The translations under genes were made by a program, and so were the position numbers. Below the pieces are notes generated by a model. The model saw nothing but the letters and a program-made list of their open reading frames with translations, made no database searches and was not told the origin of the DNA. 36,777 nucleotides of DNA from MHLP01 sp043736515 (lineage in GTDB: Bacteria; Patescibacteriota; Minisyncoccia; Phycocordibacterales; UBA6899): the NCBI GenBank assembly GCA_043736515.1, contig JAYTCK010000006.1, positions 1 to 36,777 of the forward strand, written 5' to 3'. Below are positions 14,692 to 21,755 of the stretch, one piece after another; position 1 is the stretch's first letter; every line of letters begins with the position of its first letter.

Positions 14692-14720
14692 AAAAACACT
14701 CCGACTTGCGGAGTGTTTTT
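14692..14720 (-). terminator. Terminator of the SWIB-domain gene
   Basis: A 12-bp stem (14692-14703 with 14709-14720) with A5/T5 ends, located directly downstream of the SWIB gene on the minus strand. Confidence 0.85.
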
Positions 14721-14736
14721 GCTTTTTAAGAAAGTA

Positions 14737-15024
14737 TTATGAGAGGTGCTTTGAAACCAACTTCGTCATTTCAAACATGTCGACGACGGCTTTTCCACCA
14801 AAGACTGCCTTGAGGTTGGCGTCGGCAATAATATTGCGCTTTGCTTTTGGGTCCTGAAGATTATGCTTCTTGATATAGACCCAGAGCTTCTTTACTACTT
14901 CTGAGCGAGGGAGTGGTCCCTTGCCTACGACGAGCGCGAGCTCGGGAGAAACAGTGAGCGGTTTCATAAATGCTGAATTTGCCTTGGGGGCTGTCTTCTT
15001 TGCTGCTGCTTTTTTTGCTGCCAT
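14737..15024 (-). CDS. SWIB/MDM2-domain protein with lysine/alanine-rich N-terminus
   Basis: 95 residues. The first 20 (MAAKKAAAKKTAPKANSAF) resemble a histone-H1-like, DNA-binding tail. Residues 21-95 match a SWIB domain: KPLTVSPELALVVGKGPLPRSEVVKKLWVYIKKHNLQDPKAKRNIIADANLKAVFGG, ending in a helix that would close the fold. SWIB domains are common in eukaryotic chromatin complexes and known in Chlamydia and CPR genomes. A chromosome-organising role is a reasonable but unproven inference. No Shine-Dalgarno is visible; the upstream sequence is very AT-rich. It is monocistronic. Confidence 0.88.
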   Translation of the reverse strand: MAAKKAAAKKTAPKANSAFMKPLTVSPELALVVGKGPLPRSEVVKKLWVYIKKHNLQDPKAKRNIIADANLKAVFGGKAVVDMFEMTKLVSKHLS

Positions 15025-15119
15025 AAAATGGGTGATTTAAAAAATAATTATAAGAGCCAATAGACTGACTACTTATACATCATACCGCCTTACACCTTTT
15101 CGCCAAGTGTATAGCGAAA

Positions 15120-15692
15120 TTACTCAATAACTCCGCGGCGTTTGAGCTCCCAGAAGCATTTTGCCGTTGCGGCAACGTCACCGGCGGCATTGTGCGCATC
15201 TTCAAATCCTTCTCCAAACAACGTATTGTGGAGCTCGATGAGATTAGGCCATTTATAGCCCCGTGGCCCATCAATTTTGCAGTAATCGGTCGAGCGCTCC
15301 ATCGTGCAAATGCGCTTTTTTCCGTCGAGGGCATTTGGCAGCTGCTTGCGCAAAAACTCCGCACCAAGAATTTTTTCATCAAAGCTGATGTTGTGGGCGA
15401 CGAGATACTCGGCATTGCGGAGTACGTCCTGGAATGTCGCGAGGGCAGTTCGAAGACTCACCCCCTCCGCTAGTGCCCGTTCGGTAGTGATGCCGTGCAC
15501 ACGAGCAGCTTCGTCGGGTATGGCGTAGCCTTCGGGAGAAATAATAAGATCTCCCTCGCTTATTTTTGTCCCTGCTTTGCCGTAAAGATTCCACGCGAGC
15601 TGCACCATGCGTGGCCAGTTGTCGAGATCGGAGAGGGGTGCCCGCCAATTGCGCGGAAGTCCCGTTGTTTCAGTATCGAAAATAAGATACAC
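15120..15692 (-). CDS. DnaQ-like 3'-5' exonuclease (DEDDh)
   Basis: 190 residues. Exo I motif FDTETTG (Asp 6, Glu 8), Exo II HNISFDEKIL (Asp 105) and Exo III HNAAGDVAAT (His 167, Asp 172) define a DEDDh exonuclease, which removes nucleotides from 3' ends using two metal ions. It is a stand-alone domain without polymerase or UvrC fusion, so it may be a proofreading subunit (DnaQ/epsilon) or a single-strand DNA or RNA nuclease. The WPNLIELHNTLFG segment fits epsilon-like members. No ribosome site is clear. The gene lies 42 nt downstream of the VanY-like gene on the same strand. Confidence 0.85.
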   Translation of the reverse strand: MYLIFDTETTGLPRNWRAPLSDLDNWPRMVQLAWNLYGKAGTKISEGDLIISPEGYAIPDEAARVHGITTERALAEGVSLRTALATFQDVLRNAEYLVAHNISFDEKILGAEFLRKQLPNALDGKKRICTMERSTDYCKIDGPRGYKWPNLIELHNTLFGEGFEDAHNAAGDVAATAKCFWELKRRGVIE

Positions 15693-15734
15693 AGTACACT
15701 CAAAATATCATTCAGAAGAATTAATGCAACCGAT

Positions 15735-16688
15735 TTACCGGCCAATGATGGGGTCAAAGATGTTGCCAAGGTAGGTGTCAATTTCCCGTTGATCCATATC
15801 GTAGAAATTCCTTCCTTCCTCGTGGAGTTTTGTGGCCAGAAAAATACCAACAAAACGCCAATGCCACGGCTCGAATTGGTAATAGGTATTGTTCTTTGGA
15901 TAGGAAAGTACAAAACCATAGCGGTGAGCATTTTGCTTGAGCCAGAGGTAGGCAGAAGCGCTTTCAAACTTTGTAAACGCGGCACCGAGCGCTGGCGTCG
16001 TGAAATCGAGCGTCGTACCGAGCTGATGCTCAGAATACCCCTGCTCTGCCGAAAAACGGTTCGCTCCAACTCCATAAGTCACAACATACGCTGATTTGAG
16101 CTGTGCCTGCACACCAAAAGAACGGTACGCGGAAATGACGCGCACCGACTGTCCGCTTGAGGATGCAGTCTCGAGGAGACGAGAGAGGTACGGTTCCACG
16201 CTTCCGTGGATCAAGAGGGATCGGTTTTTATCAAAGAGATACTCGGGAGTGATAGTCGCAAGTCGTGAGGGAATATAATTTTCGTTGAGAAAATATACTT
16301 TGGAATATTTCTGCAAAAGCTCGCGATCGGTTTTTACAATTTTGTCGTACATGCCGAGCAGATTTTCTGCCGCGACGAGTTGTTCCTGGAGCATGGTGTT
16401 GTCGCTTTCAAAAACAGTGAGTCTGGAAAGAAGATGTACATTCTCTTTTCGTGAGCCAAGAAGGGCGGCTTCTAGCGCCGTGGTGCTCGCCAGCAGATGT
16501 GTGATGTGTTCTTCCTGTGCCTCCACCGTATCGGCTTCCCGCAATAGGGCTTCGGCGGTCGTCTTAAGTTGTGCTTGAGACTGTATTAATGCTGTTTTCG
16601 TAAGGCGATGTTCGTGCACAAAAAAACCAAGTCCCAGAGAAAGGAGGAGTATAAATACTGGAATAATGAGTTTCGGGACACTTTGCAT
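15735..16688 (-). CDS. D-alanyl-D-alanine carboxypeptidase, VanY-like, membrane-anchored
   Basis: 317 residues. Residues 6-24 form a membrane anchor, followed by a coiled coil (about 28-125) and a VanY-type peptidase domain. Zinc-site motifs are SEHQLGTTLDF (His 221, Asp 228; family SxHxxGxAxD) and EPWHWR (Glu 273, His 276), with VISAYRSFGVQ before them. These enzymes trim the terminal D-Ala of peptidoglycan stem peptides outside the cytoplasmic membrane. The coiled coil probably spaces the enzyme from the membrane. TGCTACAAT, a perfect extended -10 pattern, ends 7 nt before the ATG, so the message is predicted to be leaderless. Confidence 0.9.
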   Translation of the reverse strand: MQSVPKLIIPVFILLLSLGLGFFVHEHRLTKTALIQSQAQLKTTAEALLREADTVEAQEEHITHLLASTTALEAALLGSRKENVHLLSRLTVFESDNTMLQEQLVAAENLLGMYDKIVKTDRELLQKYSKVYFLNENYIPSRLATITPEYLFDKNRSLLIHGSVEPYLSRLLETASSSGQSVRVISAYRSFGVQAQLKSAYVVTYGVGANRFSAEQGYSEHQLGTTLDFTTPALGAAFTKFESASAYLWLKQNAHRYGFVLSYPKNNTYYQFEPWHWRFVGIFLATKLHEEGRNFYDMDQREIDTYLGNIFDPIIGR

Positions 16689-16695
16689 CGAAGCT

Positions 16696-16704
16696 ATTGT
16701 AGCA
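16696..16704 (-). promoter_or_regulatory. Extended -10 element TGCTACAAT, 7 nt before the VanY-like start
   Basis: TG-C-TACAAT on the minus strand (-10 at 16696-16701), then 7 nt to the ATG at 16688 with no Shine-Dalgarno. Confidence 0.6.
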
Positions 16705-16738
16705 CAGCCACATTATTACCCACTTCCACTACCACACT

Positions 16739-16767
16739 TTGACCGACACATAAATATCCGTAGTATG
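16739..16767 (+). promoter_or_regulatory. Promoter TTGACC-N17-AGTATG for the secreted protein at 16795
   Basis: TTGACC (16739-16744), a 17-bp spacer, AGTATG (16762-16767); same hexamers and spacing as at 13802-13830. Confidence 0.55.
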
Positions 16768-16794
16768 AATTGCGGCGTTCATAAAGGAATTGTC

Positions 16795-17286
16795 ATGTTG
16801 TTTCGTATACTCTCAGTACTTTACGTTTTTATCTTTTCTGTCTCAGCATCGGCCATGGAAGATAGAGCGGCTCCGGAAACGCCGCACGTGCGCCCCAATA
16901 TATTGGCAGAGAACATTGAGTGCTTCAAAGTCATCAGACGAGCGATCCCTTCTTTCTATCGCGGGAGTCCTGCCGCACAGACATTTAATAAACGCGAACG
17001 GCTTGTATACGGGATCGCCACCTTGAACGACATGATGTGCGCCGATCCCGAGTGGATGGCAAACATCGTTATCACAGTGACCGACCCCGCGACAAATGAA
17101 TCATGGTATGGCATCTTCCACGTGCACGTGAATCTCAGTGGAGTAATTACGAGCGGGGCAAGTTTCCATGATCCCACGTGGATGACGTTTAAACATGAGA
17201 GCGAGTGGCAAGCACGCTGGTGTGAAGACATCCGTACGGTGTACCCCAAAGATTGGGTGGCGGAGTGTCTCATACAGCAAAAATAG
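16795..17286 (+). CDS. Secreted protein of unknown function
   Basis: 163 residues from the ATG at 16795 (AAAGGA 6 nt upstream; the frame extends to 16666 but would bury the signal). Residues 1-20 (MLFRILSVLYVFIFSVSASA) are a signal peptide with an AxA cleavage site. The mature part has four Cys (CFKV, MMCAD, RWCED, AECL), suggesting disulfides, and a beta-rich centre (NIVITVTDPATNESWYGIFHVHVNLSGVITSG). No catalytic motif is recognised. The control region matches that of the secreted metalloprotease at 13860, so the two are probably co-expressed. Confidence 0.7.
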   Translation: MLFRILSVLYVFIFSVSASAMEDRAAPETPHVRPNILAENIECFKVIRRAIPSFYRGSPAAQTFNKRERLVYGIATLNDMMCADPEWMANIVITVTDPATNESWYGIFHVHVNLSGVITSGASFHDPTWMTFKHESEWQARWCEDIRTVYPKDWVAECLIQQK

Positions 17287-17301
17287 GGATACCGATCAAC
17301 T

Positions 17302-17328
17302 ATCGACACATTTCCGTGTCGATTTTTA
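17302..17328. terminator. Terminator between convergent genes
   Basis: ATCGACAC (17302-17309) pairs with GTGTCGAT (17316-17323), followed by TTTTAG on the plus strand. Confidence 0.75.
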
Positions 17329-17898
17329 GTTAAGCCGAAAACTTCCAAGTTCTTTGCGGCATGCCTTATGATTCGGAACGGTTTGGGCAACAAGACTCCA
17401 GAATGCCTGGGAATGGTCAAACGCGCCTAGGTGACATAATTCGTGCGTAATAATATAGTCGGCGAGGTGCGCCGGCATCAGAGCGATCTTATAGCTAAAG
17501 TTTAAATTTCCTTTCTTTGAGCAGCTTCCCCATCGTGTTTTTTGGTCACGAATACTAATTCGCCTATACGCAAAGCCGTAGTTCTGATTGAGCGCCGCCA
17601 AACGCTCTTCGGCCAATTGGCGTGCTTTTTCTTTGTGAAGCTCATACTGCTGTCGTGCTCCATTTCGTGTAGTAGTTCTCGCACGCGTGACGCGCTCCGG
17701 CAACAGCGCGATCTTTTCTATAATAATTGCCGCATTCAGTCTGAGCATGGCGGTGACTAAAAAACGCGGCGTCCGAAGCGGGGTGGTGACCACAAGTCGT
17801 CCTCCTTCCCCAACGCGAAGCCGGACCCGCTTGGCACGAGGGTGTTTCCGAATCGTGTAAAAAATATTTTTATTGTTGACGGTGAGCGAGTATTCCAT
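17326..17898 (-). CDS. YgjP/DUF45-type zinc metallopeptidase
   Basis: 190 residues if started at the ATG at 17898; ATGs at 17910, 17913 and 17916 are alternatives since no ribosome site decides. The family signature is clear: an N-terminal beta domain (KHPRAKRVRLRVGEGGRLVVTTP), RISIRDQKTRWGSCSKKGNLNFSYKIAL (RWGSC at 122-126) and the zinc site HELCHLGAFDH (His 152, His 156, His 162). These M48-related cytoplasmic peptidases are poorly characterised, and some resemble SprT/Wss1 proteases. It ends at the hairpin shared with the convergent secreted-protein gene. Confidence 0.85.
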   Translation of the reverse strand: MEYSLTVNNKNIFYTIRKHPRAKRVRLRVGEGGRLVVTTPLRTPRFLVTAMLRLNAAIIIEKIALLPERVTRARTTTRNGARQQYELHKEKARQLAEERLAALNQNYGFAYRRISIRDQKTRWGSCSKKGNLNFSYKIALMPAHLADYIITHELCHLGAFDHSQAFWSLVAQTVPNHKACRKELGSFRLN

Positions 17899-17944
17899 GT
17901 AGCGTACCATCATCATAACAAATAGTGGCAGAGAACCCACCTCA

Positions 17945-17973
17945 TAAAAAAACTCCGATGTTGATCGGAGTTT
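17945..17973 (-). terminator. Terminator of the lipoprotein gene
   Basis: AAACTCCGAT (17950-17959) pairs with ATCGGAGTTT (17964-17973), ending in T7 on the minus strand. Confidence 0.85.
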
Positions 17974-17976
17974 AAC

Positions 17977-18558
17977 TTACTTGTTCAAACGAAAATCAAA
18001 TGGGCCAAGCGGGCGTTTTTTTACCTCATGGCGCTCTGTGCCGTTCGGGGTGCCTTCGATATCTTTGTACACGACGACGTCATTGTGGACGAGGAGAAGG
18101 ATCTTCACATCAAATCCACGGATGATATTCTCTTCCTTGAATTTGAGGACCCGCAGTGCGAGTGATCCGGTGCCGTTTCTTTGCACCGAGTCTTTGTGGA
18201 TCCTGTACCCGACACACCGCTCTTCGTATTTCAGGCACTTCTGCACCGCAGGCGGCAGGCGATCAAAGTTTGCAAAGCTCGAGTCCGAGAAAAGCGCAAC
18301 GAACGTGGGTGCTGCGAGCGTGCGAAGGTTTTTGGAAATATTGAGATCAAGGCCAAGCGAGGCGAGATCTTTGTCGTGTGTCTTTCCAATCTCGATTTTG
18401 TCAAAAAAGTCTTTTGCATCAGCGAAGCTTTTCCAGTCCGCACCACCACTTGAAACATCGGACGAGTTGTCCATGAGCTTTGAGGTTGCACAGCCCGAAA
18501 GGAGAATCATGACCAGCGCACAGGCGGCGCCAGCTAACACCAAACGAATGCGGTCCAT
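17977..18558 (-). CDS. Predicted lipoprotein, unknown function
   Basis: 193 residues from the ATG at 18558 (AAGGA 7 nt upstream; an earlier frame start at 18618 lacks a site). Residues 1-23 form a lipoprotein signal with lipobox LLSGC, so Cys would be lipidated and the protein anchored outside the membrane. A Ser/Asp-rich linker follows, then a soluble domain of about 140 residues with DFFDKIEIGKTHDKDLASLGLDL and two Cys (CLKYEERC). The C-terminal half is beta-rich and basic. Family not recognised. A TTATCCACA-like 9-mer with one mismatch lies just upstream (18580-18590). Confidence 0.75.
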   Translation of the reverse strand: MDRIRLVLAGAACALVMILLSGCATSKLMDNSSDVSSGGADWKSFADAKDFFDKIEIGKTHDKDLASLGLDLNISKNLRTLAAPTFVALFSDSSFANFDRLPPAVQKCLKYEERCVGYRIHKDSVQRNGTGSLALRVLKFKEENIIRGFDVKILLLVHNDVVVYKDIEGTPNGTERHEVKKRPLGPFDFRLNK

Positions 18559-18673
18559 CAGTAAGTCCTTGTAATATCTATCCACAGTACAGACTAATAT
18601 AGTTACGTGAAAATGCAAGGAGGAGAGTCAAAATCTCAAAATGTCCATGTCTCTAGTATTTTTAGCCGTTTTT

Positions 18674-18682
18674 TGCTAGAAT
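18674..18682 (+). promoter_or_regulatory. Extended -10 promoter of the infC-rpmI-rplT operon
   Basis: TGCTAGAAT, followed by a leader of about 72 nt containing a CCAGT/ACTGG hairpin (18683-18705). The leader could carry ribosomal-protein feedback control, as known for L20 in other bacteria; the matching fold is not established here. Confidence 0.5.
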
Positions 18683-18760
18683 CCAGTCTGGTCAACAAAT
18701 ACTGGAGAAGTTAATTCGTCGGCATTTGTCTCCTGTTTTAGGTTTGGCCCCCAATTTTTA

Positions 18761-19375
18761 ATGAAAGAGAGAGTACGTATAAACATGCAGATCCGCGCCC
18801 CGAAACTTCGGGTTATTGACGACGCAGACGGCAACCTAGGAGTCATGACTTTTGAGGAGGCGCTCAAGCGCGCACAGAGCAAAGGCCTCGATTTAATCGA
18901 GATTTCTCCCAATCTCGAAACCCCCATTGCAAAAATCATGGACTATGGTAGATTCCAGTACATTGCGCAAAAAAAGGACCGTGAGACACGCTCAAAAGCG
19001 CATGTGACGGAGACAAAAAATGTCCAAATCAAGATCGGCACATCAGAGCGCGATCTCGAATTAAAGGCAAAAAAGGCCTCAGAGTGGCTCCGAGAAGCCC
19101 ATCGCGTGAAGTTTGATCTTTTCCTCCCCGGACGCAGCAAGTACATGGATCCGAAGTTCCTCGAAGAAAGGCTCGATCGCGTACTACGGCTCGTCTCCGA
19201 AGAATATCGAGTTTCTGAGGAGCCAAAAAAGAGTCCTAAAGGCCTTACGATTGTTATCGAGCGTTCGGTGGCAAAGAAGACACCGACGAGTACTCAGGCA
19301 AAGGCAGCAGCACCAACCCCGGCAACCACTGAACCGAAAAAAGCAGCAGAAGCACCAAAAAGCGAACCAAAATAA
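18761..19375 (+). CDS. infC: Translation initiation factor IF-3
   Basis: 204 residues. IF-3 binds the 30S subunit, prevents early 50S joining and checks start-codon pairing. The N-domain begins RINMQIRAPKLRVIDDADGNLGV and includes GLDLIEISPNLETPIAKIMDYGRFQY; the C-domain has TKNVQIKIGTSERDLELKAKKASEWL and VKFDLFLPGR. The C-terminus is extended by about 35 residues rich in Ala, Pro, Lys and Thr. The start at 18761 lacks a Shine-Dalgarno. It is first in the conserved infC-rpmI-rplT operon; rpmI begins 2 nt after its stop. Confidence 0.95.
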   Translation: MKERVRINMQIRAPKLRVIDDADGNLGVMTFEEALKRAQSKGLDLIEISPNLETPIAKIMDYGRFQYIAQKKDRETRSKAHVTETKNVQIKIGTSERDLELKAKKASEWLREAHRVKFDLFLPGRSKYMDPKFLEERLDRVLRLVSEEYRVSEEPKKSPKGLTIVIERSVAKKTPTSTQAKAAAPTPATTEPKKAAEAPKSEPK

Positions 19376-19377
19376 TC

Positions 19378-19566
19378 ATGAAGAAAACAAATAAATCATA
19401 CGCAAAGCGTGTCAAAGTCACGAAGAGTGGCAAAGTGCTCGTCAGAAAGCCTGGCATCAACCATTTTAATGCAAAAGAGAGTCGTGTGAATCAGCTCGCA
19501 AAGCGCAAGCCAATCATGCTCCCGATGAGCGCGAAGGCAAAGCAGCGCTTTTTGACCAATATCTAA
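19378..19566 (+). CDS. rpmI: 50S ribosomal protein bL35
   Basis: 62 residues, highly basic, with the bL35 pattern KRVKVTKSGKVLVRKPGINHFNAKES and KRKP...AKAKQRF. It begins 2 nt after the infC stop, so translation is probably coupled. Length is typical. Confidence 0.95.
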   Translation: MKKTNKSYAKRVKVTKSGKVLVRKPGINHFNAKESRVNQLAKRKPIMLPMSAKAKQRFLTNI

Positions 19567-19596
19567 GCCATCTATTAAATTAAGTAAGGAAATACT

Positions 19597-19944
19597 ATGT
19601 CACGCGTAAAACGAGGAGTCACATCAAATAAGCATCGCCGCAAGGTACTCAAAGCCGCAAAGGGTTATCGTCACGGCCGCTCAAATAAAGAGATCGAGGC
19701 AAAGGTGGCACTACGCAAGGCAGGTGCCTATCAGTTTGCACATCGCAAAGACAAGAAGAACGACTTCCGCCGCATGTGGCAGGTAAAGATGAATGCGGCT
19801 CTCCGCCCGCTCGGTTTCACTTACTCAAAGTTCATCGGCAGTGCACTCAAAAAGAAGATTCTGATTGACCGCAAGATCTTTGCCACATTGGCAGAATTCA
19901 ATCCCGAGACGTTCAATCGCGTCGCAAAGGAAGTAATGTCATAA
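19597..19944 (+). CDS. rplT: 50S ribosomal protein bL20
   Basis: 115 residues. bL20 is an early 23S rRNA-binding assembly protein and, in several bacteria, represses this operon. The sequence has MSRVKRGVTSNKHRRKVLKAAKGYRHGRSN, FAHRKDKKNDFRRMWQVKMNAALRPLG and YSKFIGSALKKKILIDRK in canonical order and length. AAGGA lies 6 nt before the ATG. Last gene of infC-rpmI-rplT, followed by a strong terminator. Confidence 0.96.
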   Translation: MSRVKRGVTSNKHRRKVLKAAKGYRHGRSNKEIEAKVALRKAGAYQFAHRKDKKNDFRRMWQVKMNAALRPLGFTYSKFIGSALKKKILIDRKIFATLAEFNPETFNRVAKEVMS

Positions 19945-19954
19945 CGAAAGCAAA

Positions 19955-19986
19955 TAAAAAACCACCGAGCTCTCGGTGGTTTTTTT
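19955..19986. terminator. Bidirectional terminator between rplT and ung
   Basis: ACCACCGAG/CTCGGTGGT stem (19961-19969 with 19972-19980), extended by A6/T6; T6 or longer on both strands. Confidence 0.9.
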
Positions 19987-20662
19987 AGCACCAATTTATT
20001 TCCGTTCTTTCATGTTCCCTGAGATATGTGTTCGCTTTTGTGAAATGGCCATTACCAAAGAAGCCCTTATACGCAGAGAGTGGCGAGGGGTGAGCTGACT
20101 CAAGAATAAGATGCTTTGCGGGGTCGATGAGTGTTCGCTTCTGTCGTGCATTATTTCCCCAGAGCATAAAGACAATGTGTTCTTCTTTTTGAGCAAGCGC
20201 AGCAATGGCGGCATCAGTGAATTCATGCCATCCTATTCCCGCATGCGAGTTTGCCTTTCCCGACTCCACCGTGAGCGAAGTATTCAAGAGGAGTACTCCT
20301 TGCTTTGCCCAGTGGGTGAGGTCAGGAGTTTGTGAACAGGTAGTTCCGAATTCGCGTTCGATTTCTTTATAAATATTTTTAAGTGACGGAGGGATTGGAT
20401 TGTGTGGTAGGCTCGAGAATGCGAGTCCGTCAGCAACATGTGGTGTATGGTACGGGTCCTGCCCCAATAAGACAACGCGCACATCTTCTGGCGCACATAG
20501 ATCGAACGCACGAAACATATTTTGCGAAGCCGGAAAAACATCTCCATTAAGATACGCGCTTTGTACTTTCTCCCGCAATTCTTTAAAATAGGGCTTTGCA
20601 AACTCCTCTTGCAAAAGGGGTTCCCACGAGGGCGCAATTTTCACTTCTTCTTGTGCAGACAT
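19985..20662 (-). CDS. ung: Uracil-DNA glycosylase, family 1
   Basis: 225 residues. Ung removes uracil from DNA, starting base-excision repair. The water-activating loop GQDPYH is at 67-72 (catalytic Asp 69), LLLNTSLTVE at about 124-133, and the DNA-intercalating loop HPSPLSAYKGFFG at 191-203 (catalytic His 191). All are canonical. No ribosome site is obvious. A small membrane protein gene lies 24 nt upstream on the same strand. It complements dut. Confidence 0.96.
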   Translation of the reverse strand: MSAQEEVKIAPSWEPLLQEEFAKPYFKELREKVQSAYLNGDVFPASQNMFRAFDLCAPEDVRVVLLGQDPYHTPHVADGLAFSSLPHNPIPPSLKNIYKEIEREFGTTCSQTPDLTHWAKQGVLLLNTSLTVESGKANSHAGIGWHEFTDAAIAALAQKEEHIVFMLWGNNARQKRTLIDPAKHLILESAHPSPLSAYKGFFGNGHFTKANTYLREHERTEINWC

Positions 20663-20686
20663 ATAATTTTCTTATGCTAAGGGTTA

Positions 20687-20908
20687 TCAGAGTAAACCCA
20701 AAACTCCCCACAATATAATACACACAACCGCTATAGCAAGCGGGAAAAGCGCCCATAACGCAATTTTGCGTCGGTCGGCACGGACAAGCATGTCGGTACT
20801 TCGCAGTGAACCAATATAAAAACCGACCGCAGCAGGAACGCTGATCAAACACAGTGGGATCACGATCGAGAGCAACATGGGAATGAGTGTTTGCAATAGT
20901 TCAATCAT
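20687..20908 (-). CDS. Small two-helix membrane protein
   Basis: 73 residues with two membrane helices (about 8-32 and 48-71) separated by a basic loop (RSTDMLVRADRRK). A TATTAA box lies 6 nt before the ATG and no Shine-Dalgarno is seen. The gene is 24 nt upstream of ung on the same strand but functionally unrelated by sequence. Family not recognised. Confidence 0.5.
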   Translation of the reverse strand: MIELLQTLIPMLLSIVIPLCLISVPAAVGFYIGSLRSTDMLVRADRRKIALWALFPLAIAVVCIILWGVLGLL

Positions 20909-20941
20909 AAAAAGTTAATAGTGCAAATAAACATGTTTAAA

Positions 20942-21748
20942 CTAAATAGCAGACATTACAAGTATAACAAGGAGGAGTGCGGTAGAATAAACAGTCAAAT
21001 ATGCAAGCTGCGGTGATTTCGGTTCCTTGGAGAAAAAGCGCCTCCAGTATTTAAAGCTCAAAAAAGTAAGCAGCGGCGGGAAAAACCAGAAAAATATATT
21101 TTTTGCATCTGAAGAAAATTCGAGCCCGAAGTAGAGCGCGGTCCATGGAGTAAAGAGAGTGAGGCAGATCGCTCCAAGCCAATATGCTCCGTTGGTACTT
21201 TCAATAATACTTTTTTCCGCTCGAATGATATCCTCTGCAATGAGATTGTTTGCGCGCTTTTCTATGACCTGACAGAGCTCCTCAGCATCGCGCAGCAATA
21301 AGCCCGAAATGCACACGGGAGATACTCTGCGGGGGGGAAAATTTTGAAGCATTGCGGGTGAAATTGTCTTCAGCTCGATACACACTGAAGCTATGCCTAG
21401 GAGACGGTCAGAAAACTGTTGTCGTACATACACACTGGCAATACGGCCGTACACCAAGTGTCCTGTCGTACCCCCAAGAAATCTCGGGTTCATCCGTATC
21501 CCCTCTCCGCCAACAAGAAAACCCTTTCTCTTCCAGAAAAATATTCCGATGATTATGATAACAGCAATCATCGCAATGAGACTATCCATTCTTGAGTGAA
21601 TATATGCCCAAAATAAAGGTTCTTGAATGGGATCCCGATCGTCGATAACTAGGACAGAAAAAGCGATTATCATGAAGGGTATCCACGTCAACAAAATACG
21701 TGCTTGGATCGGGAAATCTTTTTCGGTATAGACTCTTTCGTTTTCCAT
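20942..21748 (-). CDS. Membrane protein with PH-like cytoplasmic domain, unknown function
   Basis: 268 residues from the ATG at 21748 (the longer frame to 21859 overlaps the upstream gene and has no membrane-protein character). Two helices near 15-35 and 52-72 are followed by GFLVGGEGIRMNPRFLGGTTGHLVYGRIASVYVRQQFSDRLLGIASVCIEL, which resembles bacterial PH-like (bPH2/YdbS) domains, and two further helices near the C-terminus. It starts 7 nt after the stop of the beta-CASP gene and is probably co-transcribed with it. Domain assignment is tentative. Confidence 0.6.
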   Translation of the reverse strand: MENERVYTEKDFPIQARILLTWIPFMIIAFSVLVIDDRDPIQEPLFWAYIHSRMDSLIAMIAVIIIIGIFFWKRKGFLVGGEGIRMNPRFLGGTTGHLVYGRIASVYVRQQFSDRLLGIASVCIELKTISPAMLQNFPPRRVSPVCISGLLLRDAEELCQVIEKRANNLIAEDIIRAEKSIIESTNGAYWLGAICLTLFTPWTALYFGLEFSSDAKNIFFWFFPPLLTFLSFKYWRRFFSKEPKSPQLAYLTVYSTALLLVILVMSAI

Positions 21749-21755
21749 ACTTTTT

